DNA of 64,000 nt from JAHEGP01 sp963751595. Its GTDB lineage: Bacteria > Pseudomonadota > Gammaproteobacteria > Pseudomonadales > JAHEGP01. The position numbers and the translations under genes are program-made. The stretch spans positions 1 through 64,000 of the forward strand of contig CAVVVC010000002.1 in NCBI GenBank assembly GCA_963751595.1. Reading direction: 5' to 3'. The notes beneath the pieces are model-generated. The model saw nothing but the letters and a program-made list of their open reading frames with translations, searched no databases and was not told where the DNA came from. Positions 55,393-63,688 of this stretch are shown one piece after another; the stretch's first letter is position 1; each line of letters opens with the position of its first letter.

Positions 55393-56922
55393 ATGATGCA
55401 GCAACTGACCGGGCTCGACGCCTCTTTTCTCTACCTCGAAACCGCCACCATGCCCATGCATATATCGGGGCTTGGCATCTACGATCCAGCGACAGCCGAG
55501 GGTGGCAAAGTACGATTCAAGCAGATCGTCGAGAATGTTCGCCAGCGCGCGCTGCGCATCCCCGCCATGTGCAGTACCCTGCAAACCGTTCCCCTGCGTT
55601 GGGATCACCCCTACTGGAAGCGAACGGGGGACTTCGACCCGGAATTTCACATCCGTCACCTGGCGCTGCCCCAGCCGGGAGACTGGCGCCAGCTGTGTAT
55701 CCTGGTGGCGAGACTCCATGCCAGGCCACTTGACCGCCGGCGCCCGCTGTGGGAGATGTACGTCATTGAAGGCCTGGACAAGGTCGAGGGCTATCCAAAA
55801 GGGTGCTTCGCCGTCTTTACCAAAGTGCACCATGCCGCCGTGGATGGTGCCTCCGGCAATGAATTGACCGCCCAGTTGCACGACCTGAGTCCCGACTGGC
55901 AAACTGGCAAGGCCAGCGCCGAGGCACAGACCGATCGAACTCCGAGCAATATCGAGCTGCTGCTGCGGGCCCAGCTCAACACCCTGAAGCAACCTTTTCG
56001 ATTTGTTGATGTCGCCCGCCACTCGATACCCGGTGTGGCCAGGCTGGCGACGGGAATCACCTCCGGTCGTCTCCATCGTATCAGCGATCTGCCCAGAACC
56101 CGGTTCAACCGCACGGTTACACCCCATAGGGTGTTCGGTGCCGAGGTCTTCGATCTGGCCACGATACGTGGTATCAAGAACGCGGTACCCCCGGCCACGG
56201 TCAACGATGTGGCGCTGACGATTTGTGGCGGGGCGCTGCATAAGTACCTGCAGGCAAAATCTGAGTTACCCGGTAAATCCCTGGCGGCGATGGCGCCGAT
56301 CAACATCAGAGCAGAGGATAAAAAGGGCGCAGGGGGTAATCTGGTATCGCAGATGACGGTCAATGTTCGCAGTGATATCGACGATGCGCTGCAACGCCTG
56401 CGGGCGGTCAACGAGGGCACCCGCGATGCCAAGGAGCTCACCAACGCGATTGGCGCCAAAACCATGACCGACTACACCCAGTTTGTGCCCTCCACCCTGA
56501 CCGCATCGGCGGCACGCCTGGCCAGCAGTCTGGGCGTGGCCAACCATATCAAGCCCATCTACAACTGTGTGATCACCAATGTACCGGGGCCCCAGCAGCC
56601 ACTGTATTTTACCGGGGCCAAATTGCTGAGTAACCTGGGGGCCGGTCCCATTATGGACGGCACCGGACTGTTCCACGCCATTACCAGTTATTGCGGCGAG
56701 TTTGCCATATCCTTTGTCAGTTGCCGGCAAATGTTGCCGGATCCCGCGTTTTATGCCCAATGCCTGCGGGATAGCTTCGAGGAGCTCAAGGAGGCTGCCG
56801 GCCAAGAGGGCGACGCCTCGGCGCCGAAACCCGGACGCAGGAAAGCCCCGGCGCAACCGCGGGCCGCGGGCAAGCGCAGGGCCAAATCCGGGCGCCGCGC
56901 AGCCAGGGCGCCGCGCAGCTGA
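55393..56922 (+). CDS. Wax ester synthase/diacylglycerol acyltransferase (WS/DGAT)
   Basis: A 509-residue acyltransferase that joins acyl-CoA to fatty alcohol or diacylglycerol, storing carbon as wax ester or triacylglycerol. The active-site motif is KVHHAAVDGASG (HHxxxDG, ~residue 141). The N-terminus MMQQLTGLDASFLYLET is characteristic, as are TVNDVALTICGGAL and YNCVITNVPGPQQPLYF. The last ~40 residues are Arg/Lys/Pro/Ala-rich (RKAPAQPRAAGKRRAKSGRR), an unusual basic tail. The AraC-type regulator starts 4 bp after its stop. Acyl-CoA genes lie on both sides, so storage and breakdown seem linked here. Confidence 0.93.
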   Translation: MMQQLTGLDASFLYLETATMPMHISGLGIYDPATAEGGKVRFKQIVENVRQRALRIPAMCSTLQTVPLRWDHPYWKRTGDFDPEFHIRHLALPQPGDWRQLCILVARLHARPLDRRRPLWEMYVIEGLDKVEGYPKGCFAVFTKVHHAAVDGASGNELTAQLHDLSPDWQTGKASAEAQTDRTPSNIELLLRAQLNTLKQPFRFVDVARHSIPGVARLATGITSGRLHRISDLPRTRFNRTVTPHRVFGAEVFDLATIRGIKNAVPPATVNDVALTICGGALHKYLQAKSELPGKSLAAMAPINIRAEDKKGAGGNLVSQMTVNVRSDIDDALQRLRAVNEGTRDAKELTNAIGAKTMTDYTQFVPSTLTASAARLASSLGVANHIKPIYNCVITNVPGPQQPLYFTGAKLLSNLGAGPIMDGTGLFHAITSYCGEFAISFVSCRQMLPDPAFYAQCLRDSFEELKEAAGQEGDASAPKPGRRKAPAQPRAAGKRRAKSGRRAARAPRS

Positions 56923-56926
56923 GATC

Positions 56927-57943
56927 ATGTCGGCCGGCGCCAGTTGGACTGTATTCGCTGCCCCGGTTAACGCCGTGCTGCAGGCAGCGGAGCCACTGGG
57001 CGCGGATGCCAGTTTGCTGCTGGAGCTGGCGGCTATTGACCCCGCGCTGCTGGACACGCCCGACGCCCGGATCCCGGTCGAGCAATTTTTCTCCCTCTAC
57101 GCCCACGCCGAGCGGCTCACCCGTAACCCGGATATTGGCCTGATGGTAGGCCGGATCATCTACCTCAAGGGCATGAACCTGCAATTGTATATGGGGTCGG
57201 TGTGTCAGCGATTTCGTGATTATCTCAACCTGATGCCCAGTGTGCTCAAGCTGCGCGGCGATCTCGGTGAAATGCGGGTTCGCACCGAGGGTGAATTCAT
57301 CCGCCTCCAGTGGCAACCCTTGCTGATCGAGTCGGGCCGGCAGCGCTACCTTAGCGATGAAATGCTGGCGGCCTCGGCGGCGATCGTGAATTCGCTGTGC
57401 GTGTTGCCTATCTCCGTGCGCAGGGCCCATTTCACCTACCCCGAGCCGACAGACACCAGCAGCCTGCGACAGCAGTTTGGTCCCGAGCTGGCCTTCGGGC
57501 AGCCGGTGAGCTGCCTCTACCTTGATCGTGAGTCCCTTGACTACCCCATGCTACAGCAGGATTACCAGGACAATGCGAGTCGGGTCGGCGATTACGGCCG
57601 GCTGCTGGCAGACGAACCGGCGGATGACTTTCTTGCCAGCCTGCGGCGCTCCATTGCCCGACTGTTGCCCGAAGGGGAACTGAGTATCGACGCGGTAGCC
57701 GCTGAGCTGAATGTGTCCCGTCGCACCCTGCAACGTCGCCTCGCGGACCGGAATACCCATTTTCAGCAGTTACTGCAGGAAGTGCGTAGTGAACTGGCCC
57801 GCAACTACCTCTTTGACAGGCGGCTGGCAATCAGTGAAATCGCCTTTTTGCTGGGTTACGGCGACCAGGGTTCGTTTTCCACGGCCTTTAAAAGCTGGTT
57901 CGGGGTTCCCCCCAGCGAGCACCGGACCCGGGACGGGCAGTAA
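56927..57943 (+). CDS. AraC-family regulator with arabinose-binding-like N domain
   Basis: A 338-residue transcription regulator. The N-terminal ~210 residues match the PF12625-type domain (DPALLDTPDARIPVEQFFSLYAHAE...NPDIGLMVG), which often senses acyl or aromatic effectors. The C-terminal double helix-turn-helix has SIDAVAAELNVSRRTLQRRLADRN and ISEIAFLLGYGDQGSFSTAFKSWFGVPPSEHR. It starts 4 bp after the WS/DGAT stop at the ATG at 56927, so the two are co-translated. Relatives control lipid and alkane genes. Likely targets here are the WS/DGAT and acyl-CoA operons, an inference from position. Confidence 0.92.
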   Translation: MSAGASWTVFAAPVNAVLQAAEPLGADASLLLELAAIDPALLDTPDARIPVEQFFSLYAHAERLTRNPDIGLMVGRIIYLKGMNLQLYMGSVCQRFRDYLNLMPSVLKLRGDLGEMRVRTEGEFIRLQWQPLLIESGRQRYLSDEMLAASAAIVNSLCVLPISVRRAHFTYPEPTDTSSLRQQFGPELAFGQPVSCLYLDRESLDYPMLQQDYQDNASRVGDYGRLLADEPADDFLASLRRSIARLLPEGELSIDAVAAELNVSRRTLQRRLADRNTHFQQLLQEVRSELARNYLFDRRLAISEIAFLLGYGDQGSFSTAFKSWFGVPPSEHRTRDGQ

Positions 57944-58101
57944 ACGCCTCCGTCAGTGAGCTGAATAAACCCTGCTCGGATGGCGCGGCGCAGCTTGGCA
58001 CCGTTTCCCAAAAAATTGGCGCTCGATCCCATGCTCCCGGGCGCCAAAGCTTTTACCATCCAGGCACCGAATCGATACTCTTTCCCAGCGAGAAGATCGC
58101 C

Positions 58102-59274
58102 ATGTCCCTGGAGTTTGATAGCGCCCGCCTCTGCAACCCCGATCTGACCCCGGAGCACGAGTCCTGGCGCGAGCAGGTAAGACGTTTTCTCCAGTGCGAG
58201 GTGGAGCCCTATGCCGAGACCTGGGACGAAGCGGGTGCAATGCCAGCCGAGCTTTGGCCCAGGGCCGCGGCCATGGGTTTGATCGGCCTGGGCTACCCGG
58301 AGCAATTCGGGGGAACGCGAGAAGGCATCGATATCTGGCACAAGAATATTCTCAACGAGGAACTGGCGCGCCTGGGTGTGGGCGGTGTTAGCGCGAATTT
58401 GATGGTGCACAACATCGCCCTGCCGCCGGTGGTGAACTTTGCCCGGGATCCCCTGAGGCAAGACGTGGCGACGGCCGTCATCAACGGCCGTCAGCGAATT
58501 TCCCTGTGTGTAACGGAACCCGGCGCCGGGTCGGATGTGGCGCAACTGGCAAGCTCGGCGCGCCTCGATGGCGACCACTACGTCGTCAATGGCTCCAAGA
58601 CCTATATCACCGGGGGTATGAACGCGGACTGGTTGACGGTTGCCGTGCGCACCGGGGGTACCGGTGCCGGGGGTATTTCCGCACTCCTGATTGCGGCCGA
58701 TAGCCCGGGGGTGACGCGCACGCCACTGGATCGTAAGCAGGGCTGGTGGGCGTCGGACACCGCTACCATCTACTTCGACGACGTGAGAGTGCCAGCGACC
58801 CACCTGCTGGGGGATGCAAACCGTGGATTCAAGGTTATCATGCACAACTTCAATGACGAGCGCATGGCAATGTCTGCCGGTATGGAGGCCTGCGCCCGGG
58901 TGTGTCTGGAAGAAGCCGTGGCTTGGGCAAGAGAGCGCACGACTTTTGGTAAACGTCTGGCGGATCACCAGGTGATTCGGCACAAGATTGCCGAGATGAA
59001 GCAGCGCATCAATGCGACCCAGGCCTATTTGCAGTGGGTGTCGCGGCAGGTCGCCCAGGGCAATGGCGATGCCGGCGATATCGCCCTGTTGAAAGTGCAG
59101 TGCAGCCAGACCCTGGAGTTCTGCGCCCGCGAGGCAATGCAGATACTCGGTGGCATCGGTTATATGCGCGGCAGCAGGGTTGAGCGTATCTACCGCGAGG
59201 TTCGGGTCAACGCCATCGGCGGCGGTTCTGAAGAGATCATGCGCGACCTGGCTGCCAGGCAGTACCAACTCTGA
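58102..59274 (+). CDS. Acyl-CoA dehydrogenase
   Basis: A 390-residue FAD acyl-CoA dehydrogenase. The typical blocks are CVTEPGAGSDVAQLASSA (~residues 134-151), YVVNGSKTYITGGMNADW, TTFGKRLADHQVIRHKIAEM and the C-terminal QILGGIGYMRGSRVERIYREVR, after which SEEIMRDLAAR follows. The catalytic base position (usually Glu near 245 or at the end region) cannot be fixed by eye. It starts a second acyl-CoA block ~160 bp after the AraC gene. The ATG at 58102 has AGCGAGAAGATC ahead. Chain specificity is not predictable, though the order of the block suggests methyl-branched chains. Confidence 0.92.
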   Translation: MSLEFDSARLCNPDLTPEHESWREQVRRFLQCEVEPYAETWDEAGAMPAELWPRAAAMGLIGLGYPEQFGGTREGIDIWHKNILNEELARLGVGGVSANLMVHNIALPPVVNFARDPLRQDVATAVINGRQRISLCVTEPGAGSDVAQLASSARLDGDHYVVNGSKTYITGGMNADWLTVAVRTGGTGAGGISALLIAADSPGVTRTPLDRKQGWWASDTATIYFDDVRVPATHLLGDANRGFKVIMHNFNDERMAMSAGMEACARVCLEEAVAWARERTTFGKRLADHQVIRHKIAEMKQRINATQAYLQWVSRQVAQGNGDAGDIALLKVQCSQTLEFCAREAMQILGGIGYMRGSRVERIYREVRVNAIGGGSEEIMRDLAARQYQL

Positions 59275-59325
59275 AATTGGGCCCGACCTCTGTGTCGCGC
59301 CGCTGATTAAACAGGACTTAAAGCT

Positions 59326-59982
59326 ATGAGCATGACCCTGTATCACTGTAAGGACTCCCGCTCGCTGCGACCCCTGTGGGCGCTGGAAGAAATGGGCATG
59401 TCCTACGAATTAATCGAATTGCCGTTTCCGCCACGGGTATTCAAAAAGGACTACCTGGCTATCAACCCCCTGGGAACCGTGCCGTATTTTATCGACGGCG
59501 ACGCGCGCATGACCGAGTCCTGCGGTATCTGCCATTACCTGGTGGAGCGCTACCAGCAGTACCAGTTCGGTGTCAGCCCCGACCATCCGGAATATGCCAG
59601 CTATATCAACTGGCTATTCCACAGCGACGCCACCATTACCTTTCCCCAGACCGTAATGATTCGCTACACCCTGCTGGAACCGGACGAACGTAAATTACCC
59701 CAGGCAGTGGCGGACTATCGCGGTTTTTTCCTGGGGCGCCTGCGGCTCCTCGATGCCCATATGCAGGAGCGGGAATTCCTGGTCGATAATCGCTTCACCA
59801 TTGCCGACATCTGTGTCGGTTATGCCCTTTTCCTGGGTGAACAGCTCAACATGGCGAAGCATTACGCACCCCACCTGCAAGCTTACCTGGGGCGCCTCAA
59901 GGCTCGTCCCGGCTTCATTCGGGCAGTGGATGCCGGCGATGCAGAACCGGTTATGCGGGAGGTGCAACATGCGTTTGACTGA
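59326..59982 (+). CDS. Glutathione S-transferase family protein
   Basis: A 218-residue two-domain GST. The N-terminal thioredoxin-like domain has SLRPLWALEEMGMSYELIELPFPP, then NPLGTVPYFIDG (cis-Pro in TVP) and MTESCGICHYL, the glutathione site with the usual ES replaced within TESC. The C-terminal helical domain has FLVDNRFTIADICVGYALFLGEQ with the N-capping S/T-x-x-D motif. Lying inside an acyl-CoA operon it may detoxify or isomerise a pathway intermediate, but nothing fixes the reaction. It overlaps the next gene by 14 bp, so translation is coupled. The ATG at 59326 follows AGGACTTAAAG. Confidence 0.9.
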   Translation: MSMTLYHCKDSRSLRPLWALEEMGMSYELIELPFPPRVFKKDYLAINPLGTVPYFIDGDARMTESCGICHYLVERYQQYQFGVSPDHPEYASYINWLFHSDATITFPQTVMIRYTLLEPDERKLPQAVADYRGFFLGRLRLLDAHMQEREFLVDNRFTIADICVGYALFLGEQLNMAKHYAPHLQAYLGRLKARPGFIRAVDAGDAEPVMREVQHAFD

Positions 59983-61126
59983 ACAACACCAGGCTATCCG
60001 CCAAACCGTCAGGCAGTTCGTGGAAAAGGAACTCAATCCCCATTGTGACCAGTGGGAGCAGGAAGGTATTTTCCCGGCCCACGACGTGTTCCGGAAGATG
60101 GGCAAGCTGGGCCTGCTTGGTATTTCCAAACCCGAGGAGTACGGCGGCCTTGGGCTCGACTACAGCTACCAGATCGTATTTTCCGAAGAGCTCGGCGCGG
60201 TGCGCAGCGGCGGGGTCTCGATGGGTATCGGTGTGCAAACGGACATGGCAACGCCGGCACTGGCGAAGTTTGGCAGCGATGCGCTGCGGGAGGAATTTCT
60301 GGTTCCCGCCATTGCCGGTGATGCCGTGTGTTCGATTGGCGTCAGCGAGCCCGGTGCCGGCTCGGATGTCGCGGCAATCAAAACCCTTGCCAGGAAGGAC
60401 GGTGACGACTACGTCATCAATGGCAGCAAGATGTGGATTACCAATTCCACCCAGGCTGACTTTATCTGCCTGCTGGCCAATACCAGCGATGACAAGCCCC
60501 ATCAGAATAAATCCCTCATCGTGGTGCCCACCAAAACCCCGGGTATTACGTTTTCCGAGCGGCTGAACAAGCTCGGCATGCGATCCTCCGACACCGCGCA
60601 GATATTTTTTGACGAGGTGAGGGTACCCCAGCGTTTTCGTATCGGAGACGAGGGCTCGGGTTTTATTTACCAGATGCTGCAATTTCAGGAGGAGCGACTG
60701 TTCGCCGCCGCAGGCAACCTGCGCTCACTGGAAGTGTGCATCAACGATACCATCGAGTATACCCGCCAGCGACAGGCTTTCGGCAAACCCATTCTGGACA
60801 ACCAGGTGGTGCACTTTCGCCTGGGGGAACTGCAAACCGAGATCGAGGCGCTACGGGCCCTCACCTACGACGCGGTAGAGGGTTATATCCACGGCGAGGA
60901 TGTGACGATCAAGGCGTCCATGGCCAAGCTCAAGGCCGGCCGCCTGATCCGTGAGGTCACCGACTCCTGCCTGCAATATTGGGGCGGGATGGGCTATATG
61001 TGGGATAACCCGGTGGCCCGGGCCTACCGGGACGGTCGCCTGGCCTCGATCGGCGGCGGTGCCGACGAGGTGATGCTGAGCATTATCTGCAAGCAAATGA
61101 ATATCTTGCCGGGCAAGCGCCGGTAG
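59969..61126 (+). CDS. Acyl-CoA dehydrogenase, short/branched-chain-like
   Basis: A 385-residue FAD acyl-CoA dehydrogenase with a typical N-terminus (RLTEQHQAIRQTVRQFV). Motifs: IGVSEPGAGSDVAAIKTLA (~residues 125-143), INGSKMWITNSTQADF, KLGMRSSDTAQIFFDEVRVP, RQAFGKPILDNQVVHFRLGEL and QYWGGMGYMWDNPVARAYRD. In the last motif WGG replaces the common LGG. The ATG at 59969 lies inside the end of the GST gene. It is followed after 30 bp by a biotin-dependent carboxyltransferase; in liu and atu clusters the same order (dehydrogenase, then carboxylase) is used for leucine and acyclic terpenes. Confidence 0.92.
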   Translation: MRLTEQHQAIRQTVRQFVEKELNPHCDQWEQEGIFPAHDVFRKMGKLGLLGISKPEEYGGLGLDYSYQIVFSEELGAVRSGGVSMGIGVQTDMATPALAKFGSDALREEFLVPAIAGDAVCSIGVSEPGAGSDVAAIKTLARKDGDDYVINGSKMWITNSTQADFICLLANTSDDKPHQNKSLIVVPTKTPGITFSERLNKLGMRSSDTAQIFFDEVRVPQRFRIGDEGSGFIYQMLQFQEERLFAAAGNLRSLEVCINDTIEYTRQRQAFGKPILDNQVVHFRLGELQTEIEALRALTYDAVEGYIHGEDVTIKASMAKLKAGRLIREVTDSCLQYWGGMGYMWDNPVARAYRDGRLASIGGGADEVMLSIICKQMNILPGKRR

Positions 61127-61155
61127 TCTGCCAAGCGATAAGGGTGATTCCATAG

Positions 61156-62769
61156 ATGGCTGTGATAGAAACCCAGGTGAATGCCCAGTCGGAGCAATTT
61201 GTCCGCAATGCGGAAGTGATGGCCCTTGCGGTGGAGGAATTTCGCGGGATCGAAAGCCGCGTCATCGAGGCGGCCGGGCAAAAAGCGCCGCGCTATATCA
61301 AGCGTGGCCTATTACCCCCTCGCCAGCGCCTGGGCCTGTTGCTGGATGCCGGCGCGCCCTTTCTCGAGTTGTCGACCCTGTGTGGCTACATGCAGGAGGA
61401 AGATACCGACGGCTCGGCGGCCGGGGGAAGCTGCATTGCCGGTATCGGCTATGTGGCTGGCGTCAATTGCGTGGTGTTGGTCGATGACTATCTTACCAAG
61501 GGCGGCAGTATCACCCCGCTGGGCAGCGCCAAGCGCCAGCGTATGCTTCACCTGGCCCTGGAGAACAAGCTACCGGTGATTTGCCTCGCCCAGAGTGGCG
61601 GCGGCAATCTCAAGCTGCTGGGTGACTTCTTCGGCCCGTCGGGCTCGGGTTTTGCGCGCCAAGCGCGGCTGTCGGCCGCCGGTATTCCCCAGATTACCGT
61701 GGTCCACGGCAGTGCCACCGCCGGTGGTGCCTACCAGCCCGGCCTCTCGGATTACGTCATCATGATTCGCGGGCAGTCCACCGTCTACCTCGCCGGGCCG
61801 CCGCTGTTGAAGGCGGCAACCGGCGAAATCGCCACCGACGAGGAGATTGGTGGCGCCGAGATGCACAGTACGGTAGCCGGCACCGCAGACTACCTGGCTG
61901 AAAACGATGCCGACGGCATCCGCATCGCCCGGGAAATTGCCGCCAAGCTGGGCTGGAACGAGACCATGCCCCCGCCCCGGGGCGAGGGCTATGCCGAGCC
62001 GCTGCTGGACGCCGGTGAACTGCTGGGCATCGTACCCGAAGACCCCAAAACCCCTTACGACGTGCGCGAGATCATTGCGCGCATTGCCGATGGGTCCGAC
62101 TACCTGGACTTCAAGCCCGACTTCGACGTGGGCACCGTCTGCGGACATATTGAAATCCAGGGTCACGCCTGTGGCGTGATCGGCAACAACGGCCCCATTA
62201 CCGCTAACGGCTCTGTCAAGGCGGGGCAGTTCATCCAGCTTTGCGAACAAGCTGGCACCCCCTTGCTTTTCCTGCACAATACCACCGGGTTCATCGTTGG
62301 TACTGAGTCGGAAAGGGCGGGCATTATCAAACATGGCTCCAAGCTGATTCAGGCAGTGACCAATAGCACGGTTGCGAAAATCAGCGTTGTCGTTGGCGGT
62401 TCCTACGGCGCCGGCAACTATGCCATGTGTGGCAGGGGTATGGACCCGCGTTTTATGTTTGCCTGGCCGCGCAGCGTGGTATCGGTGATGGGCCCGGCCC
62501 AGGCCGGCAGCGTTTTGCGCACGGTTGCAGAGGCAAAAATGCAGCGGGCCGGGCAGGTCAATAGCGAACTCCTGGACGCGCTGGAAAAAGATACCGTCGA
62601 TACCATGGAGGCGAAATCACGTGCCCTCGCCAACACCGCGCGACTATGGGATGACGGCCTCATCGATCCCCGGGATACCCGTGCTGTCGTCGGCTTTGTA
62701 TTGCGCATTTGTCGCGACGCCGATCGCCGCCGACTCAATGCCAATAGCTTTGGCATTGCCCGTCTGTAA
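61156..62769 (+). CDS. Acyl-CoA carboxylase, carboxyltransferase (beta) subunit
   Basis: A 537-residue two-domain carboxyltransferase. It moves CO2 from biotin to an acyl-CoA. The first domain has PPRQRLGLLLDAGAPFLELS, the oxyanion-type block SGGGNLKLLGDFFGPSGSGF and SATAGGAYQPGLSDYVIMI. The second domain has LDFKPDFDVGTVCGHIEIQG, FLHNTTGFIVGTESERAGIIKHG, VVVGGSYGAGNYAMCGRG and AWPRSVVSVMGPAQAG. In length and general pattern it matches methylcrotonyl- or geranyl-CoA carboxylases, but the loop at NLKLLGDFFGPSG lacks the DVFPD-type sequence I recall in MCC beta chains, so the substrate may differ. A matching biotin carboxylase begins at 63.7 kb. Confidence 0.92.
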   Translation: MAVIETQVNAQSEQFVRNAEVMALAVEEFRGIESRVIEAAGQKAPRYIKRGLLPPRQRLGLLLDAGAPFLELSTLCGYMQEEDTDGSAAGGSCIAGIGYVAGVNCVVLVDDYLTKGGSITPLGSAKRQRMLHLALENKLPVICLAQSGGGNLKLLGDFFGPSGSGFARQARLSAAGIPQITVVHGSATAGGAYQPGLSDYVIMIRGQSTVYLAGPPLLKAATGEIATDEEIGGAEMHSTVAGTADYLAENDADGIRIAREIAAKLGWNETMPPPRGEGYAEPLLDAGELLGIVPEDPKTPYDVREIIARIADGSDYLDFKPDFDVGTVCGHIEIQGHACGVIGNNGPITANGSVKAGQFIQLCEQAGTPLLFLHNTTGFIVGTESERAGIIKHGSKLIQAVTNSTVAKISVVVGGSYGAGNYAMCGRGMDPRFMFAWPRSVVSVMGPAQAGSVLRTVAEAKMQRAGQVNSELLDALEKDTVDTMEAKSRALANTARLWDDGLIDPRDTRAVVGFVLRICRDADRRRLNANSFGIARL

Positions 62770-62791
62770 GCTGATCTCCCGGAGAATTGCG

Positions 62792-63595
62792 ATGTCCCTA
62801 CCCGAATGCAAGGAATTGTTGCTCGACCTCCAGGGTGGTGTCCTCTACATCACCCTGAATCGCCCGCAGAAACGCAATGCCATGAATATCGGTCTGGTAG
62901 AGGAGTTGATGGCGGTATTCGATGCTATAGCCGGGCGCCGGGAAGTCCGTGCAACGGTCTTGCGCGGCGCCGACGGCAATTTCTGCGCCGGCGGTGATAT
63001 CGGCGGCATGAACAGGCGCGGTGGGGACGAAACTGCCGCCGAACGCGGGACCTGGGAATTCAACCGCCTGTTCGGGCGAATGATCAGCCAGGTCAATCGC
63101 GCGCCCCAGGTGGTTATCACCCTGCTGGAAGGCGCGGTGCTGGGGGGTGGTTTCGGCCTGGCCTGTATCAGCGATATCGCCATAGCCGACCGCCACGCCC
63201 GGTTTGCCATGCCGGAAACCGGGCTGGGAATAGTGCCGGCCCAGATAGCGCCCTTCGTGGTGGCCCGGATCGGATTGACCCAGGCCCGGCGGCTGGCGCT
63301 GCTGGGGGAGCCGGTAGACGGATTGGCGGCTCAGCAGCTGGGCATCGTGCATTTTGTCAGTGAGGGTCCCGAGCAAATGCAGGCCCGGCTGGAGGCTGTG
63401 CTGAAGCAGTTGAAGCGTTGCGCGCCCGGGGCCAATGCCGTCACCAAGCAATTGCTGCTGGACTCGGGCCAGGTGGATCTGGAGCAGTTGCTGGATCGCG
63501 CGGCGGATGATTTTTGTGCGGCTTTGCGGGGCAGTGAGGGGCAGGAAGGCACCCGCGCGTTTCTCGAGAAGCGGCGGCCGAGTTGGGCGCTCTAG
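62792..63595 (+). CDS. Enoyl-CoA hydratase, LiuC/AtuE-like
   Basis: A 267-residue crotonase. The oxyanion blocks are NFCAGGDIGGMN and LEGAVLGGGFGLACISDIAIA. One hydratase Glu remains in AMPETGLGIVPAQIAPFVV, the other position is Gly (GGGFGLA). The stretch LGIVPAQIAPFVVARIGLTQARRLALLG is close to methylglutaconyl-CoA and isohexenylglutaconyl-CoA hydratases (LiuC, AtuE), which follow a carboxylase step. The gene sits between the carboxyltransferase and biotin carboxylase genes, exactly where LiuC and AtuE do. The ATG at 62792 follows CCCGGAGAATTGCG. Confidence 0.88.
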   Translation: MSLPECKELLLDLQGGVLYITLNRPQKRNAMNIGLVEELMAVFDAIAGRREVRATVLRGADGNFCAGGDIGGMNRRGGDETAAERGTWEFNRLFGRMISQVNRAPQVVITLLEGAVLGGGFGLACISDIAIADRHARFAMPETGLGIVPAQIAPFVVARIGLTQARRLALLGEPVDGLAAQQLGIVHFVSEGPEQMQARLEAVLKQLKRCAPGANAVTKQLLLDSGQVDLEQLLDRAADDFCAALRGSEGQEGTRAFLEKRRPSWAL

Positions 63596-63688
63596 CAAGG
63601 TCAGGCGTTTCGCGGTCCCGGGCTGTTTGTACCCGGGTGGAAGCTTTCCCCGGGCTCGTCTTTGCCAGTCAGCGTTATGGAATTCACT

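Noticed and set aside
57856..59346. Long minus-strand open frame of nearly 500 codons opposite the acyl-CoA dehydrogenase
   Set aside because: It covers gene ends and an intergenic region, has no family motifs and lies opposite a clear acyl-CoA dehydrogenase; GC-rich codon bias opens such frames.
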